A stretch of 64,000 nt of DNA, taken from contig JAQJVL010000152.1 of the NCBI GenBank assembly GCA_035578905.1, positions 558,001-622,000 on the forward strand, in the 5' to 3' direction. Both the position numbers and the translations under genes were made by a program. Below the pieces are notes generated by a model, which was not told the DNA's origin, did no database searches, and saw only the letters and a list, made by a program, of their open reading frames with translations. This DNA comes from Stictocephala bisonia (taxonomy: Eukaryota > Arthropoda > Insecta > Hemiptera > Membracidae). Positions 40,301 through 55,300 of the stretch are shown one piece after another (position 1 is the first letter of the stretch; the number at the start of each line of letters is the position of its first letter).

Positions 40301-43300
40301 TTCTAAAACGTTTAAAAAGTAGAAGAGAGCTTCTTGACCTTGAAATGATACTTGGTGGTTGGATTGGTTAGTCCCGCAATTATTATTAAAAAACAACCAC
40401 CAAACATAAATAGATATATTATTTGTTAAAATAATGATTACAGAATTATTATTTTGGTAATATATAACTTTATACAATAGTACTTTAAGTCTGTAAAAAG
40501 CTTTGTTGTTATGCATTAATGTAACATATTCGTCATGATTTTTACATCAAGATATAATAAACAAATATAACATTTTTTTACAGAAAAGAAATAGATGTAT
40601 GTAACAACTTTTAGTGTAGGATATCTTAAACCTTCAATAAAGTTTTTCATTGTGTGCGCTATCTAGAAGCAGATCTGAGCTTTCACAGAGGGCTAAATCA
40701 ACTAAAATCATCCAAATCAATTGAATGATCTTGTTTCAATAGATTAGTCTTTAACTAGGTAAGAAAAACCCCTAATTTCCATATACACAATTAATTATAA
40801 TTGTACTCAACATACACATAGTTTGGTCTTCTCTATTAATTAGATTATTCCTGGATTTACGATTTTTTAAATATTGATTTACTGAAAGTGGTTGTCGTAG
40901 GCTATATAAGACTTGCAGAAAGCTGCGGTCTGACATCAGATTTCACGTTATTCAAAAATTTGCGCCACCGGATTTTGTATCAATCCGCTGTGTGATGGTT
41001 CTCTGCGCGGCCGCTAGGCCTCGCTCCGATCAGTAGCCGATCAAAGTGAACATGGCTTTACTTGTGACAGCATTGCAGTGTTATTTATGAAAATATCATT
41101 TTGAATTTTTATAAGATACAGAACTAGTGAAAGACATATAGTTAGTTTTTGAAAATATTCCATTATTTTCCCATGATAAATGCCCCAATTATAGGTAACA
41201 TTAATTGCATTATCTAATTAATTTGAGAAAATTAAATTTCCGTGATTGCATTTCACTAGAGGAAAACTGTACTTATAATTTGACACCTTAATTGTTATTT
41301 TATGATGATGGAGCCATGAGTAACGTTCTTCCGAAGTTAACATTGTTTTTACGGGACAAAAATCCAATATGGCGGCAGGGTATGCAGACTCTTAAGAGGC
41401 CCTATGTATTTTATTTTGAAAAGGAACAATTTGGAAAAATAAATTAAAAGACAGTTTTATTTAATTTATCTGTTAAATTATTTAGTTAAAAGTATTGTTT
41501 TTTTGTTATTTGATATTTATTTAATATTTTCATTTGAATATTTTTATTTTGTTTTACTATCACTAGGTGATAATGATTTTTATTGTTAGTCTTAAGAGTA
41601 ATATCATTAGGTAGAAGACCTGACAAGCTGCTGGATGGATAAAAACTTTTATTTAATTTAAACACTATATAAGATTCAATCTTTCTTTTATCATGTATTA
41701 TTATTTATTGTAATGTTCAATTTTATTAAGAAAATAAATTTATTGTTATTCCTAAATACAGTTGTGTGGATTTTCTTTGAAGTCAGTTTGCGCAATATAT
41801 TTTTAATTTTTACTTTATTAAAACATTTATATTTATGGTTTTCCCCAAAGACTATATCTGTCTCTATCTGTTTAAATTAAGTCTGTTTCTTATGTTTTAC
41901 GCTTGTATTTCCGAATGTATTGACGTAGTTGAAAACCTTTGTACTAACACAAACAATGGCAAATGACTTCAATAATCTCACAATCTATGTAATAATTTTA
42001 TAATATATACATACAACAAAATTTATCATTTATAATTAGTAGTTAGAAGTTATTAATTCTTAATTAAATTTATTTGAATGCTTAGTTAACCCTTTTACCG
42101 CTGACGTCCTTTAAAAAAGACGTTGGTATTCTGTCTGAAAATCGCCGACGTCCTTATAAAAGGACGTTTCGTAATATGCCTATAATTTTGTTATTTGTAC
42201 ATACTGTACAAACTAAACACTGATAAGCCCCTTTCTAGACTTGCATTTCAAGTGTCAATTATTGAAGCCATCACTGAGGAATGGATTGGAGACCCCGCGC
42301 CGGTACAACGAGCAGGTTTTGGTAATGAGCCCCTTTACCATTTACCAGACAAAAAACAGCGAAACTGCTCAGTATGCAGTGCTCAAAGCACCAGTTCCGG
42401 AGGTAAAAGGAAGAAATCTAATTTTGCTTGTAAAAGCTGTAATAAAGGAGTTCATCCTTTGTGCTTGACTAAGCACAGGTGCTAAACAGACGATGGTGAC
42501 CTTGTAAATAGTGTACATTTTTTTAGTTTTAAATTTTTAATGTGTTACTAAGTTACGAATTTTATGTGTACAATGCAAAGAAAACATCCAACTATATATA
42601 AAATAAAGTTTTCAACTGCCAAAGGACCAGGAATCACTTCTGCACTGCCCACTCTAGCGTAAGATAAGATTATGTGATAAATAGATTTGTGTATGTTTTC
42701 AGAAAAAAAAATCTCTATTTGTTCAATACGGTTCAAATGTTTTGAAATTTTATACACGTGTTCATTTATACATGTACTTTGAAATAAAAATAAGTTTTAT
42801 GTATAAAATATTTTTTCTTTACATTGATTTTTTATTCAAATCAAATTTTTTTTTTAATTACTTTCTGTTTGCAAATTTTATATACTTTTTTAATAAAATA
42901 ATTTTCAAAATATGAAAAAAATACGTTTATATTATAGTCTGTCTAAAGACGAAAAAAACAAAAAAAAATATTATTCTAGCCTCAAAACAACGGGTTTTAG
43001 AACAACTTATGTAGAACACTACAAAAACAGTAATTTAGGCCCCAGCGGTTTAGGCTAGTCAACGGCGCTAAGCGGCCAGCGGCAAAAGGGTTAAATTTAG
43101 TGATAAATTTTTCCAATTTATTAAATGGTGAATAAGTTTTACATAAATTAATATTGTTTTATTATTTTATGGTAGTGTTTAACAGATTGTAGATTATCAT
43201 TAAGATTGTTTTACTACATATATATAAGAATTTTTTTAAGAAGCATTTAACTTATAGAATGAAATTAGTAATTCAGTACAAACTAATGAATATTACAGGT

Positions 43301-46300
43301 ACTGATGCCTAACAATATGTACTGTTCAAAACAAAGTTTATTTTTACTTTAGTTTCTTAACAGTAGAGTTCTAGGATCATACGTATAAGTTACAACCAGT
43401 ACAGACCTAGGGAAGTCATCTGCAAACTCATATACACAGCCATTGCTTGATGTGATTTCAGGTGTTTCGTAATAAGTTCCACTTCCTGCAATACAAAAGA
43501 GAGCCTTTAATTTATTGATAAAATACTTAATGATTGTTTTGAACTTTACTTTAATAGGAAAACTTAAAATTGTATGTACAATAATATATAGTTCTTGACT
43601 TATTACTTGAGTACTCTCACTGCTTACTTAAAAAACGATACTTTAATAAATATATAATATATTTAGACAACTGCAATCTATTTATCACATATTTATTAAC
43701 ACTCAACTTATAAAGCCTACTGATGGGTTAGATTACTACAAATCATTTCTCATGACTTGGTTGCTGTCCCCTAAACAGTTATCCCCTAGATCTCCAGTTA
43801 AATATTTTCAATTCAATACAAATTTCTTTATTTAGTAAAATATGCTCATTATTTTGTACGTGGAATATCACATGATAAATTCAAAGCTAGCATCTAAAGA
43901 GATATTAAAACTAAAATTAGATTTAGAAATTTAAGATCAACAAAACACATGAATGTCCTGTTTATTCTTTGGCACACAACTGGCAAAATGAAACATTATA
44001 ATATATTTTAATTACTACTTTATACTTAGAATAGAGTAGGAAAATGCCATCAAAAGAATAAATCGTTTGGTTTACTAAAAAATATCTCAAATACATGTTA
44101 AATTCAGCAAAATTTGTTTTTTTAGTTTTTTTTAGTTCCCTATAAATTGGTCTTTTTTCATAAAATTGCCTTTTATGGTGATTTTAAATCATATGTAAGC
44201 TATTTCTTATATAATAATAATAAAGTTGTATTTTCACTATTTTATTGGCTTACTGTCAGCACTAGTAGAGATTACTGTCAGCACAGATACTATATGTACC
44301 TGGTTTGAAGGTTGTGAAAAACGAAGAGATCTATGAAATATTCAGCCACACCATTTTTTCCTCATTTTATTTTAATTTAGCATTTTAAAATTTTACTACA
44401 AGTTTCAATAACTTCTATCCTAGTTGGTACAAAAAAAACAGGAATTTGTATTAGTTTACACAGTGCATAAAATTTATATTTTTACTACTCAAAAACCTGT
44501 TTTGTTCGGCATTCATATTTTAATATGTGGTTGACAGAAATGTTTTTTATAATTTTTATTATCATCCATTTTATCGTCCTGAGCTGTTTCTCTTCCCTTG
44601 TCATTTTGATTTCTTGACTTTATTGTGGATGTACACTCTAGCAGCTAGTTGCAAAAAGGCTTACTAGCTCCGGTTCTATGCGGAGAGGCAGACCAAGAAT
44701 CAGTCACCAGGAGAAGGTGGAGATGTCCTGAGATGCAGTCTGGCCTTCTGTCATTTTACCAGTCCAGTAGGGGCAGCAAACCCCTCCTTGCTGCGTCCAC
44801 AGCATCAAACCAGATGACCTCTTTCCTGTTTTTACCACCTCCCGAACTTTTTCTTACTTTCTTCCGTGTCAACAGGTGGGAAAGATGCAGTGCAGTGGCC
44901 TGTTTCGTTTTGGGATTCAGAACTTATAGTGAAGGGTGGACTTTTATAAAGTGAATAGGGAACTTTTATGAAGTGAAGTTTTTTAATTTAATTTAATTTT
45001 TTCTTTTCTTTTCTCAGTTGTCCTTTTCTCGTTCACATATTTTTAAAGAGCGGTGTTCTCAGGGTTTTTGCAAACTCAAAATTGGAACAAGAATTTGGTT
45101 GCCAGCAGAATTTGGTGTATTCATAACTTACCAAAATTAATTTCTTTTTAAATTTTATTTTCGAAATTGGCTAACCTATGAGGCTCCGGTCATATAAGTG
45201 CTGTTTTAACATTCAATTATTTATTTATAAATTTATTTGCCTGTAAACTATTTATTTTTCTATATTTGTTATTTCTTTAAATTATCAATATTTAGGTTAC
45301 TTTTCATATTTATTTACTTGGTATTTAATGTTATATTTTGTTGTAGTTTTTATGTTTGTATTCATATCTGTTAATACTGATTCAAGCTTTAGAATATTAA
45401 AGAAGAGAATTGGATATTTAACATTTGTTGAATATCCAATCCTCTTTTTTAATATTTACGTACTGGCGCTCCAGATTCTATATCTGGAATAGCACTCAAC
45501 CCTTCACTTGGGTTGGCCATAGTGCATTGTACAGAGGCATCAGATTGATCTAGCAGGTGCAGCCGAAGCCTGAGAGCCATCTGCCACAGCCAGGATAAGA
45601 GGGTTTGCTCAGGACTGGTTCCAGTGCTCAGTGACCCAGTCACCTTTAACAGGCAAAAGTGGTTACCACAAGACAGCCTTAAATTGTTTAGAGTTAACAA
45701 TAACAGTTCAATACAATTTGGCTTAAATTGTGTAGTTAGAATAACATTTTAATACAAACAGTGTACCATTTACAAATAAAAACTTAAAAAAGTTTATTTT
45801 TGAATATTTTAATCCCATTTCTATAAATATTCTGTTAGATGATTTAATAATCATTTTCCTGTGATACGTTTCCCATAGCTAATTTTTTAGCTTTTGTTAA
45901 CTAGGATAAAATTGAAACATTTTTACTTGTATGCTTAAAACTATAATATCCTTACACTTCAAATTGTCAGTATTAGTTAAAGTGAATATGTTTTAAACTT
46001 ACAAAGTTACATTTGTACACACAAGAAGGACAAACACCAACACGAACATGATCCTCTTTATATGCAAAGATGAAATGATATATATAAAACACTGTTACAA
46101 CACACAATCTCATATGGGCACAAAAACTATAAGTTGCTAAATCAAACACTACAACTTTCCTAAATAACTTGTTAGTCAAAAGAAAGTACATTAAGAATAG
46201 AGCAATAACAATGCGTCTCATGATTTATAGAATTTAAACCAACTTGTTTATTATATCCCCATATGGCAGCTTTTGCATTCAATTGTAATGCTACGTTCTA

Positions 46301-49300
46301 AATTCCTCTTTATGAAAAAACATGTTTAGAATACAGATCCTGAAACTATTTAAATTGACTTTCTTATTCATAAAAATTTTAATGGATATCAAAAATTCTT
46401 TCAACTACTTCACTCATAGCAAATAAAGATATGTTTTATAGCTTCACACTACTATTAGTGAGTGACTAGTATTGGACATAAGTTATTTTTAAAATGTCTG
46501 TATTCTGCAAGCTTGGGCATAAAACTGGTTAAACGTCACAATTCGATATAGACATACATTTTTCTTTTCATAATTTAGTTTTATGGCAAAATTCAACAAA
46601 CCATTTGGCATGATATGGCAGAGGAAATCTGCTTGTAAAAATGCTTCTACTATTATTTGTAACCAACGTTTACAGTTATAATACTGAAAGTTTGGGTTGG
46701 CACTAATGCTTAAAACAATCACCTGCTTTATTTATTACCAACTGATGTTCATTGTTTTTGTGATAACCACATCTACATGAGTAAAATGGACTTGACTAGT
46801 TATGGTTTGTGAACGTTAAAAGACTCATGTTTAAATGACAAAGATAATTATATTTTTAGTGATAGATCAAGTGACATTAAAAATTATAATGATGATTATT
46901 ACCAGGAAGCTTAGAAGAGGTTATTTTGGAGAATGATGATGACCATGAAAGTGATAAATTATAGGTTATTGTTAGTTTTTTCTAGACAAATAATATGTTA
47001 CATGACATTAGAGTAGACCAATAATTCTAAGTTTCAAACAAGATAATACATCCTAAAATCTATATTGAGTACAACAGAGTTTGCTAGCATTGCAGCTCAG
47101 TGGAGACTGTGGATCCCAAGGTCCACCCCAACTGAGCAGATTTTTGTTACATAACTTGATAAATAAATGTTACGCAAAGACATACAACCTACGAGAGCAG
47201 TTTTTGTTTTAAAAATAATTATCCTATCTGATAATTAATCGAAAGTTATTAAGTGATTTGTTAATTGAGTGAAAGTTGATATTTAAAACTTTCACTACGG
47301 CTGTGACCAATCAGGAACGGCGCTCGACGGACTTCAGACGCTGTCGTGCCCGATCGGGAATCCTTGTCCTTTGTTGGCTTATTCATTCAGTATTGAGGTA
47401 ACATCTGCGAAGGAAAGTTTTTTGTCCGTAGCATGTCTAGGTAGACCTAATAACATTGTATATGTTTTGGTTTCAGTTTTTGATTTTTTTAGTTTGTAAG
47501 TGTAAAAAATAATACTGTGTTTGGTAAGAAGTAATAGTCTAAACAATTTTTAGCACCTGAGGTGAGATTACCGACTATAACAGCTGCAGCGAAAGTGTTT
47601 GGTACAATTACGTTTTAGTACTTGGTTGTAAATATCTCAGGTTTTTAAATAAACTAAAAGGTAATACATCTTTAGGTTTTTATTTATAGTATTGTAGTCC
47701 TTCTGATCTGAGGATGGTAAACATGTTCTATTCAAAAAGCAAATATATTCCACCAAGTATATACAACAGAAGATGTTAAACATGGTTTAATAAAATAGAG
47801 GTTGAAATACCTGTTTGTGTCAAGCACTTCATTTAAAATCCAGATGGATTACTTGAGTTTCGAGTAGAGATGTGCCAAACTGCTGTTTGAAAGAAGCAGC
47901 TTAGCTGAAAATAATTGGCATCACTAAGCTGCTTAATTAAGCTGTTTATTAAAAGCAGTTTAGCTCAGCTACAGCACACATATTGGCACGTTGTTTCTGT
48001 ATACTGTTGTTGACTGAAAATTGCTTAACCAGCTTCAAATTTGCTTTTAATTAAATTATAAGATCAAATAGAATAGTTACACGTACATATCAAACAATTA
48101 CAGCAAATTTACAAAGACAAGGCTATACAATTTCTTGGAGATAGTTTAATAAAATTTGTGTATACTTTTCCATTAATAGAATATTTAATTCAAAGTATAT
48201 CGTGCATAATGACAGTGCATCGCAACAGTGCAAGAGAGCTGCAGACAGCAAATAATATAGAAAAGCTTTTACTGTTCACTGCTCTTTGCCTACCTGCTTT
48301 CTGTAACTGTTGGGCGGGAATAGCTGCTGCCGACGAAAAGCACGTAATCTCACTCAACTAGCTGAGCTGCTTACTTCAATAAACTGCTGCTTCTAAGCTG
48401 CTTAAGCATATTTAGCACATCCCTAGTTCATATTTGCCGCATCGCAACAGTGCAAGAGAGCTGCAGACAGCAACTAATATAGAAAAGCACAGTACTCTTC
48501 TCTGATGTTGACAAACCTGTTTTCTGTAACTGTTGGACAAGGATAACTGCTGCCGAAAAGTAGGTATTCTCACTCAACTGTTTAGTAGCTGAGCTGCTTA
48601 CTTTAATAAGCTGCTGCTTCTAAGCTGCTTAAGCTTATTTGGCACATCCCTAGTTTCGAGGTGATTACCTAATCATCAGATTCTTTAGAAGTTAAGTTGA
48701 ATTATGTTTCATTTAGTTGATGGTAAACATCTCGTCAGTATTCAATAAACACACGCACAAATATAAATGAAACACATTTAAAATTTGAGCTGTAGGCGTA
48801 CAATAAAGTGTCACCACCACTACAATGGGCATTTACAGGACATGTTGAATGTAACATCATTCAACTTAACTTCTAAAGGATCTGATGATGAGGTAATCAC
48901 CTCGAAACTCAAGTAATCCATCTGGATTTAAAAGGAAGTGATTGACCCAAACAGGTATTTTAACTTCTGTTTTATGGTCTATTCACTTCTATTGGCTATA
49001 TAATGTTTAAACACGGTTTAACAAAATCGATTACCATACTACTTGTACATTTTGTACTTACATTGTACTAAATTTTAGTTCTGTGACGTTCACTGTTTTG
49101 TATTTCAACCAACACATAAAATGCTAACTAAGAAACTAAGATTATTTAAAAAATTAAAAGTTAAAAGAATGTATTTTATTTTACCTGTTTGAACGTGGCC
49201 GAGATTGTTGTGCCTTCAGGTGGTGCCTGAGGACAAAATTGAACAGCAACCTTAAGTATCAGCATGGCTATATTCACATGTACCGAGCGTGCCAGGAACA

Positions 49301-52300
49301 GCTCATGACTGAAATATATACACATTTAGCAGACATATGAGAAAATCATCAACTTTATTCTCGAGTTGAATAATTCAATTTTTATTATAAATAACTACAG
49401 AGTCATTTAAATGTATGTAATGAAATAGATTATATTACTGTATTATTGGAAATATGCCAATCCTTAAACTTACCATATTTTTGTGGTGTTTTCACTCATT
49501 TTGTCCTTGAAATGTAATTCTCATTCTTTCCCTATTTTCCTATTTCATATACTTATCCTGTTGGACTTTGGCAGTGTTTTAACCATAGGTTTTCTCTTCA
49601 GGGCATGTGCGAGGTCTGCAGTCTCCAATATAAATATAAATTGTCAATGTAAATTGATATGTTGTATGTAATCACATATTTTATGATATAAATAACTTAT
49701 AACTGAACCTTGCTTTATATTTTTTCAAACAGAAAAGTTAGCTAATTGATTTGATACAAAATGTATTACTTTCCGTAAAGTAATAAATGCTGCTATGAAC
49801 TTGTAAAGTTACAGAAATAAAAGATGAGTGCAACATGGGTTATCTATACCAATGCAACAATGAAAATATGAAGTTTATTCATGATATAATGAGGAGTTAA
49901 TTTTTTTTAACCCTTTCCGTACCAGACGTGCGCATTTGCGCACGAGTGGTACTTTCGAAAAAATACCGACGTGCGCACGCTAGCGGTCACGAAATTTTGC
50001 CGACAGGTGCGCAATAAAGCACGTCCACATTTATTTTTGTACTGGCTTTTAATGTTTACCAAAAACCTCAAAACTTCGTATACTCGTTCTAGACAATAAG
50101 TGGAATGAAATAATAAGAGGTTTGTTACTCTTTGCATCAAGTTGTATAACCTGTGACTTTGTTTGTTTATGACTTTTGACAGCTGTGTTTGTCTGTGATA
50201 TGACGCCATTACTGTTTGTTGTAATGTCAAGTGTTTATAAAATGTAAATATTGTATATAAATAACTGTTTTCACTTTATTTTGTCTTGTTCTTTTGTTTT
50301 TATAAAAAACAGTGTGTGTATTATTTGTAATAAAGATGTAGTGATGTAGAAAAATTCAAAAGTGTAATTTATACAGAATTAGGCCATTTTCAAGAAATTT
50401 GCAACGATTTGGAAGAACTTGCATACATACTTTATTTTTGTTGATAAATACTTCAATTTTGCTATACTTACTTATATTTAAATTATCTACAATATAATAG
50501 GATATATTTAGTGTTAGTGGTTTGTAAAAAAATACTTATCTTAATTCAAACATAAAAAATATATAAGTATAAAAAAATTGTATATATATAAATTTTTTTT
50601 CAAAAATAATTAATTTGATTTTGTCATTTTTTATAATTTATCTGTAAGAACCAACTTATGTGGAGTAAAACACCACTTTTTTTATTTATTTATGACAATA
50701 AATAAAAAAGTTATAGATTTTTTTAAAAACATCTACGATTTCGCCCAAAATGCTATGGTCTTTTTCGCAAGTACCACTAAAAGTCTACCCAGTATTTTTC
50801 GAACGACCCCAAAAATTGTGTCTGGTATGGAAAGGGTTAAGAGAGAAGGGAATTACAACACTGTAGTCCGCATGCAAGAACATATTGTAATATCCGCTTT
50901 GTGTTATTTTTATTTGCCTAAATAACGTATTGTTGGGACCTTCTATTATTGATTTCTACAATGTGACAATATTAAATACTAACAGTGTTTAATAGGTTTT
51001 ATAATTTTTTACAATAGGTATCAATAAATATACTTGCATAGATCTTTTATAAAACGACTACTCAAATGGCATAATTTTTAATACGAATTATAAGACTATC
51101 TGTTCAACAAAACTCCCCTTACTGAGTAGGGCCCACACTGAAAACGCTTAGTTATTGTATTATTTATTTTTTTTTTTTTTTAATCTACACATAAAGTTAT
51201 ATATGTACATTTGACCCATTGATATCTACAGAATTAACATTTTACTGAGAATGGGCCTCAGTATAATTTTATTGCAAATCTAACGACATTTAGTTTTTGG
51301 AAATCGGATGAAAAATAAGCAGGATATAAGTTTTGAAGAGTAATCAGTCACAACCAGCATGTGACATCGTCACCTGAGAAAGCTGACTCATAGACCAAGA
51401 TCAGAACAACAATAATCATAATAATGAATCTGTAAACTTAAAAACTTTGGTAAATAATTCCGGTTATGGACATAATGAAAACAATCTATTAACATAAGTT
51501 ATAATTTCTTTTTTTCTATTTGTTGAATGTGCTTGTTTTACCTTTATAATACATCTTCCTTAAATTAAACGAAACTACGGTTTGAGTTAAATTTAAATGA
51601 CAGAATAAAAGAAACTGTACAATAACTACCATAAAAATTAAATTGTGTTTAAAATTAATTAACTTTCATTCATAAACTGAACTAGACTTAAAAGTCATAG
51701 ATTTCATGGTAAAAATTATAAATTGTGTGATTTTTTTAAATTGTGAACTATTATTAAAGTTAAGCTCCATAAACTGATTATTTTCTTAAATTAATAATTT
51801 TGATACCATAAATATGTGAAATATACATAATGGACTGAATTCTGAATTATTAATGAGATATTAAAACAGTCTATGGATGCACTATTTTGACATTGTTGTG
51901 CCGATCTCCAACTGCATGTCAGCTATCTCGATCTGCAAGTCAACCGTTTCAAGCAGTGTCACACTCTGGTGATGTCTAGTTACACTTAAAAACTTACAAT
52001 ACAGTTTTGTATTGTAACATCTTGTAAGACATGATTGTTTGTTAACAAGATGATAATAAATATACATAGGGAAGAGACCAAGTAAAAATAAATTAAGAAA
52101 TTTTTGCAATGCTAGAAATCAACATTACAATAGCTTGTTCGTGGTTAATTTCTCATTGGATGATTTCCTGCTTGTGCTAGACAACAATGCACAGACATGG
52201 AAAATATGATAATTTTAATTTATTGGTTTCTTACCCACAAAAACGTAATACTGCTGACTGCTATCCCTACTATCAGCGCTACTCAGAGGACTGTTGCAAT

Positions 52301-55300
52301 TTTGTCTATACTTTTTCTTTTATTTGTACTTAAGTCAACAACAAAAATTATGGCTTGATTGTTCTTAAACTGATGGGAAAATAATTTTTTCAAGACTATT
52401 TACAAAATAAGGTGTGATATTTAAAAAGTATCGAACTTATCGAAATGACTTCATGCCGCCGATTGTCGATATCAAAACCTGCCTTAACCTGCCTGTTTGG
52501 TATCAACACATCCATCCTTGACACTAATAGCAGTTTTATATTATATTTTTTATCTAAAATCAAAAATATATTTTTTCAGTATGTTCATGACATTATTTAT
52601 ATTCTGACGTTTATAGAATTAATTAATCCTAATTAATATATAATAATTACTATCTAATTATTTATTAATATAAATATATGGATAAGAAATATATTCTATA
52701 TATTAATATAAATAGAATATGAAAAAAATGACTTACAGGATTACCCCTGGATCTTTTGAGTATTATGAATTTTGACAATTTAGCAAGGTATAAAGATATT
52801 AGTAGGCATTATTTTAATGTAAAATACAGAAATCAGCGTAATATAGGGTATGGTCTAAGACGTAGGATATTTGATGTTCAGAGACACTACAACAATCATG
52901 GAACATTAATTTTAAAACGTAGGACACCATCACTGTTCAATTCATTGTCTGAAAAATTCAAACACTATCAAACAAAATTATTGCTTAAAATGCATTTCAT
53001 TAATGTGTAAAAAAATGCTAATTAATATCACAATAAACATACTTGGCAATTCAATTATAAAGAAATGTATTTAGCTTACCTACAGCAACAACTTCATAAC
53101 ATATAATTGACACAACGCTTATACACAATCACCTCACTTTTTTCTTTTTAAATAGCACAGATTAAAAAAACATCTCATTTTAATCTTAGAACTTAAGCTT
53201 AAGTCATCAAATTAAATCAAATTGTTTATTAAGCCAGTAAACATAAATACATGCATTAGACAAGTCATAGTAAATGCAATAAAACAATAATCAACTAAGA
53301 CTACAACATGTGAAAAGTTAGAGCAAAAACAATTTATTTACATTTCAAAATTTGCAACAATCACAGTAAATCAGAATTATTTATGGCCAGCTAGAAACTC
53401 ATGGACGCTGTAACAACAAAGGTCAAGCAGAAGGCCTTCCAATTGTTTCTTAAATTTAAAATGGTTAATCTCTAGTTTAAGTGAGAGTGGAAGGCAGTTA
53501 TAAAGAGCTACACCATTATAAAGGGTATGTTTCTCAAAGAAGGCAGTAGAATGCTTAGGTACTCTTAAACTGTGATTGACACGAAGAGTTTAAGAGTGGT
53601 TAGAGAAAGTGGAAAAGACAGGGAAATTTAATTTTACAAAAGTGAGGGTTTCAAGAATAAAAAGAGAAGGAAAAGTCAGAACCTTATAATTTTGAGAGAA
53701 TTCTTTACAGGATTGATGTTTATTTAAGGAAAATATAACTCGTATGGCTTTTTTTAAGATGAAATAAAAAGTGGGTTCTATTGTTTTCATTTCCCCAATA
53801 GGTACTGCGTATGCCAGGTATGGGTAGACTAGGCCATAATAAGCCAAGAGAAGAACATCACTATTTACAGTTTTTGCTAAATTTCTCAACATGTGAGATA
53901 AAAGCCTATGCATACCTTTTATTAAAATCAAAATTTAGATAAAATTCTCAAACTTCAAATAAAAGCTTTAAGAACAATCTTGCGATTAAAAAGTGATGAT
54001 TCAGTTAAGGAACATCTTACCAAATTAAGAATATTAACAGTTCATAGCCAATATATTTTTGATACAGTCACTTATGTAAAAAATCATAAACGTAATTTAA
54101 AAACTTTGAATGAGGTTCAATCTTATAACACCAGAAACAAACTACCATAATTTTACCTCATCATAACCCAGAAAAGTTTAAGAGAAGCACCACTTATTCT
54201 GAAATAAAATTTTTTAACTATATTCCCAAAATAATAAGAGAAGTAGATGATCTAAGAACCTTTAAACTATTGCTTAAAAACTTTTTTTGCAGAATGCATT
54301 TTATTCACTGGAAGAATTTTATTCATTAGGACCAATTTATTAATGATACTTTTTACTTAGGCCTAGTGTCTTATGTTAAGACAAGGAATATTAGTGATAT
54401 ATTTTAATTAGTATATATGCATAATGATACTATTCCATGTACAATTATTGTAAAATAGCGAATAGAGAAATTTTGACTTTGACTACCTTTCTGGAGACAT
54501 AATCCAAATGCGCATAAAAATCCAAACCCTCATCCACCACTATTCCCAGAAATTTAACTTTATCAGATCGGTAAATTATGGTTTCATCCAAAATGACATT
54601 TAAAGGAGAACTGTGCTTATTTGTTTTTGAAACTGAAAATTGTAGAAGCTGTGTTTTTGGGTGTTAATTGACAACATGTTTTCTTGAAACCATTGGAGCA
54701 GATTATTTTTCTATCAAAAAATTATTTATTAAGGATTTTTTCATTTACATTTTTAAGCACTTTGGTTTATTGTTTTCTACCATTGAACACACACACAACA
54801 CAAGATATGCAAACAAAGTAGGAATTATAACAATCAATCACTACAAATCTTTATCATCAACAAATTCTTTTTACATCGCTCACGTCCTTTTCAGAAACTT
54901 TCGCACTCAATTCGTAAGTCATACACTATTTGATTCCACGTCCATTGCAGTATTTAAGAAGAGACTAAAATCGTGGTTGTATCTGCTCAGTGATGAGGAG
55001 ACCGAGTCCCTTATCTCTGCTGATTGTAGGCGGCCTTGACCTTTTCTCCTCCTCCCCTCCGCATTTCACCTTTATCGAATCGGCACATTATCTTCAGTTT
55101 TATTCTCTTTTAATTTCGTATTATTTTCTCACGTCAATTTTAATTTTGGATTCAGTATTTAATATAATATAACATAAATAGTTTATTCCAAATTAACATA
55201 TTAGTTTTATAAATTGCACTTCGTAATTTCACAGGATATATTTAATACTTATAAATGCAATTAAAAAAAGAAAAAACAACTCGAGCCTACGCACAGGCCT

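Noticed and set aside
52756..53010. 84-codon plus-strand frame with basic residues
   Set aside because: It is only vaguely like a LINE ORF2 tail; no second block or element end supports it.
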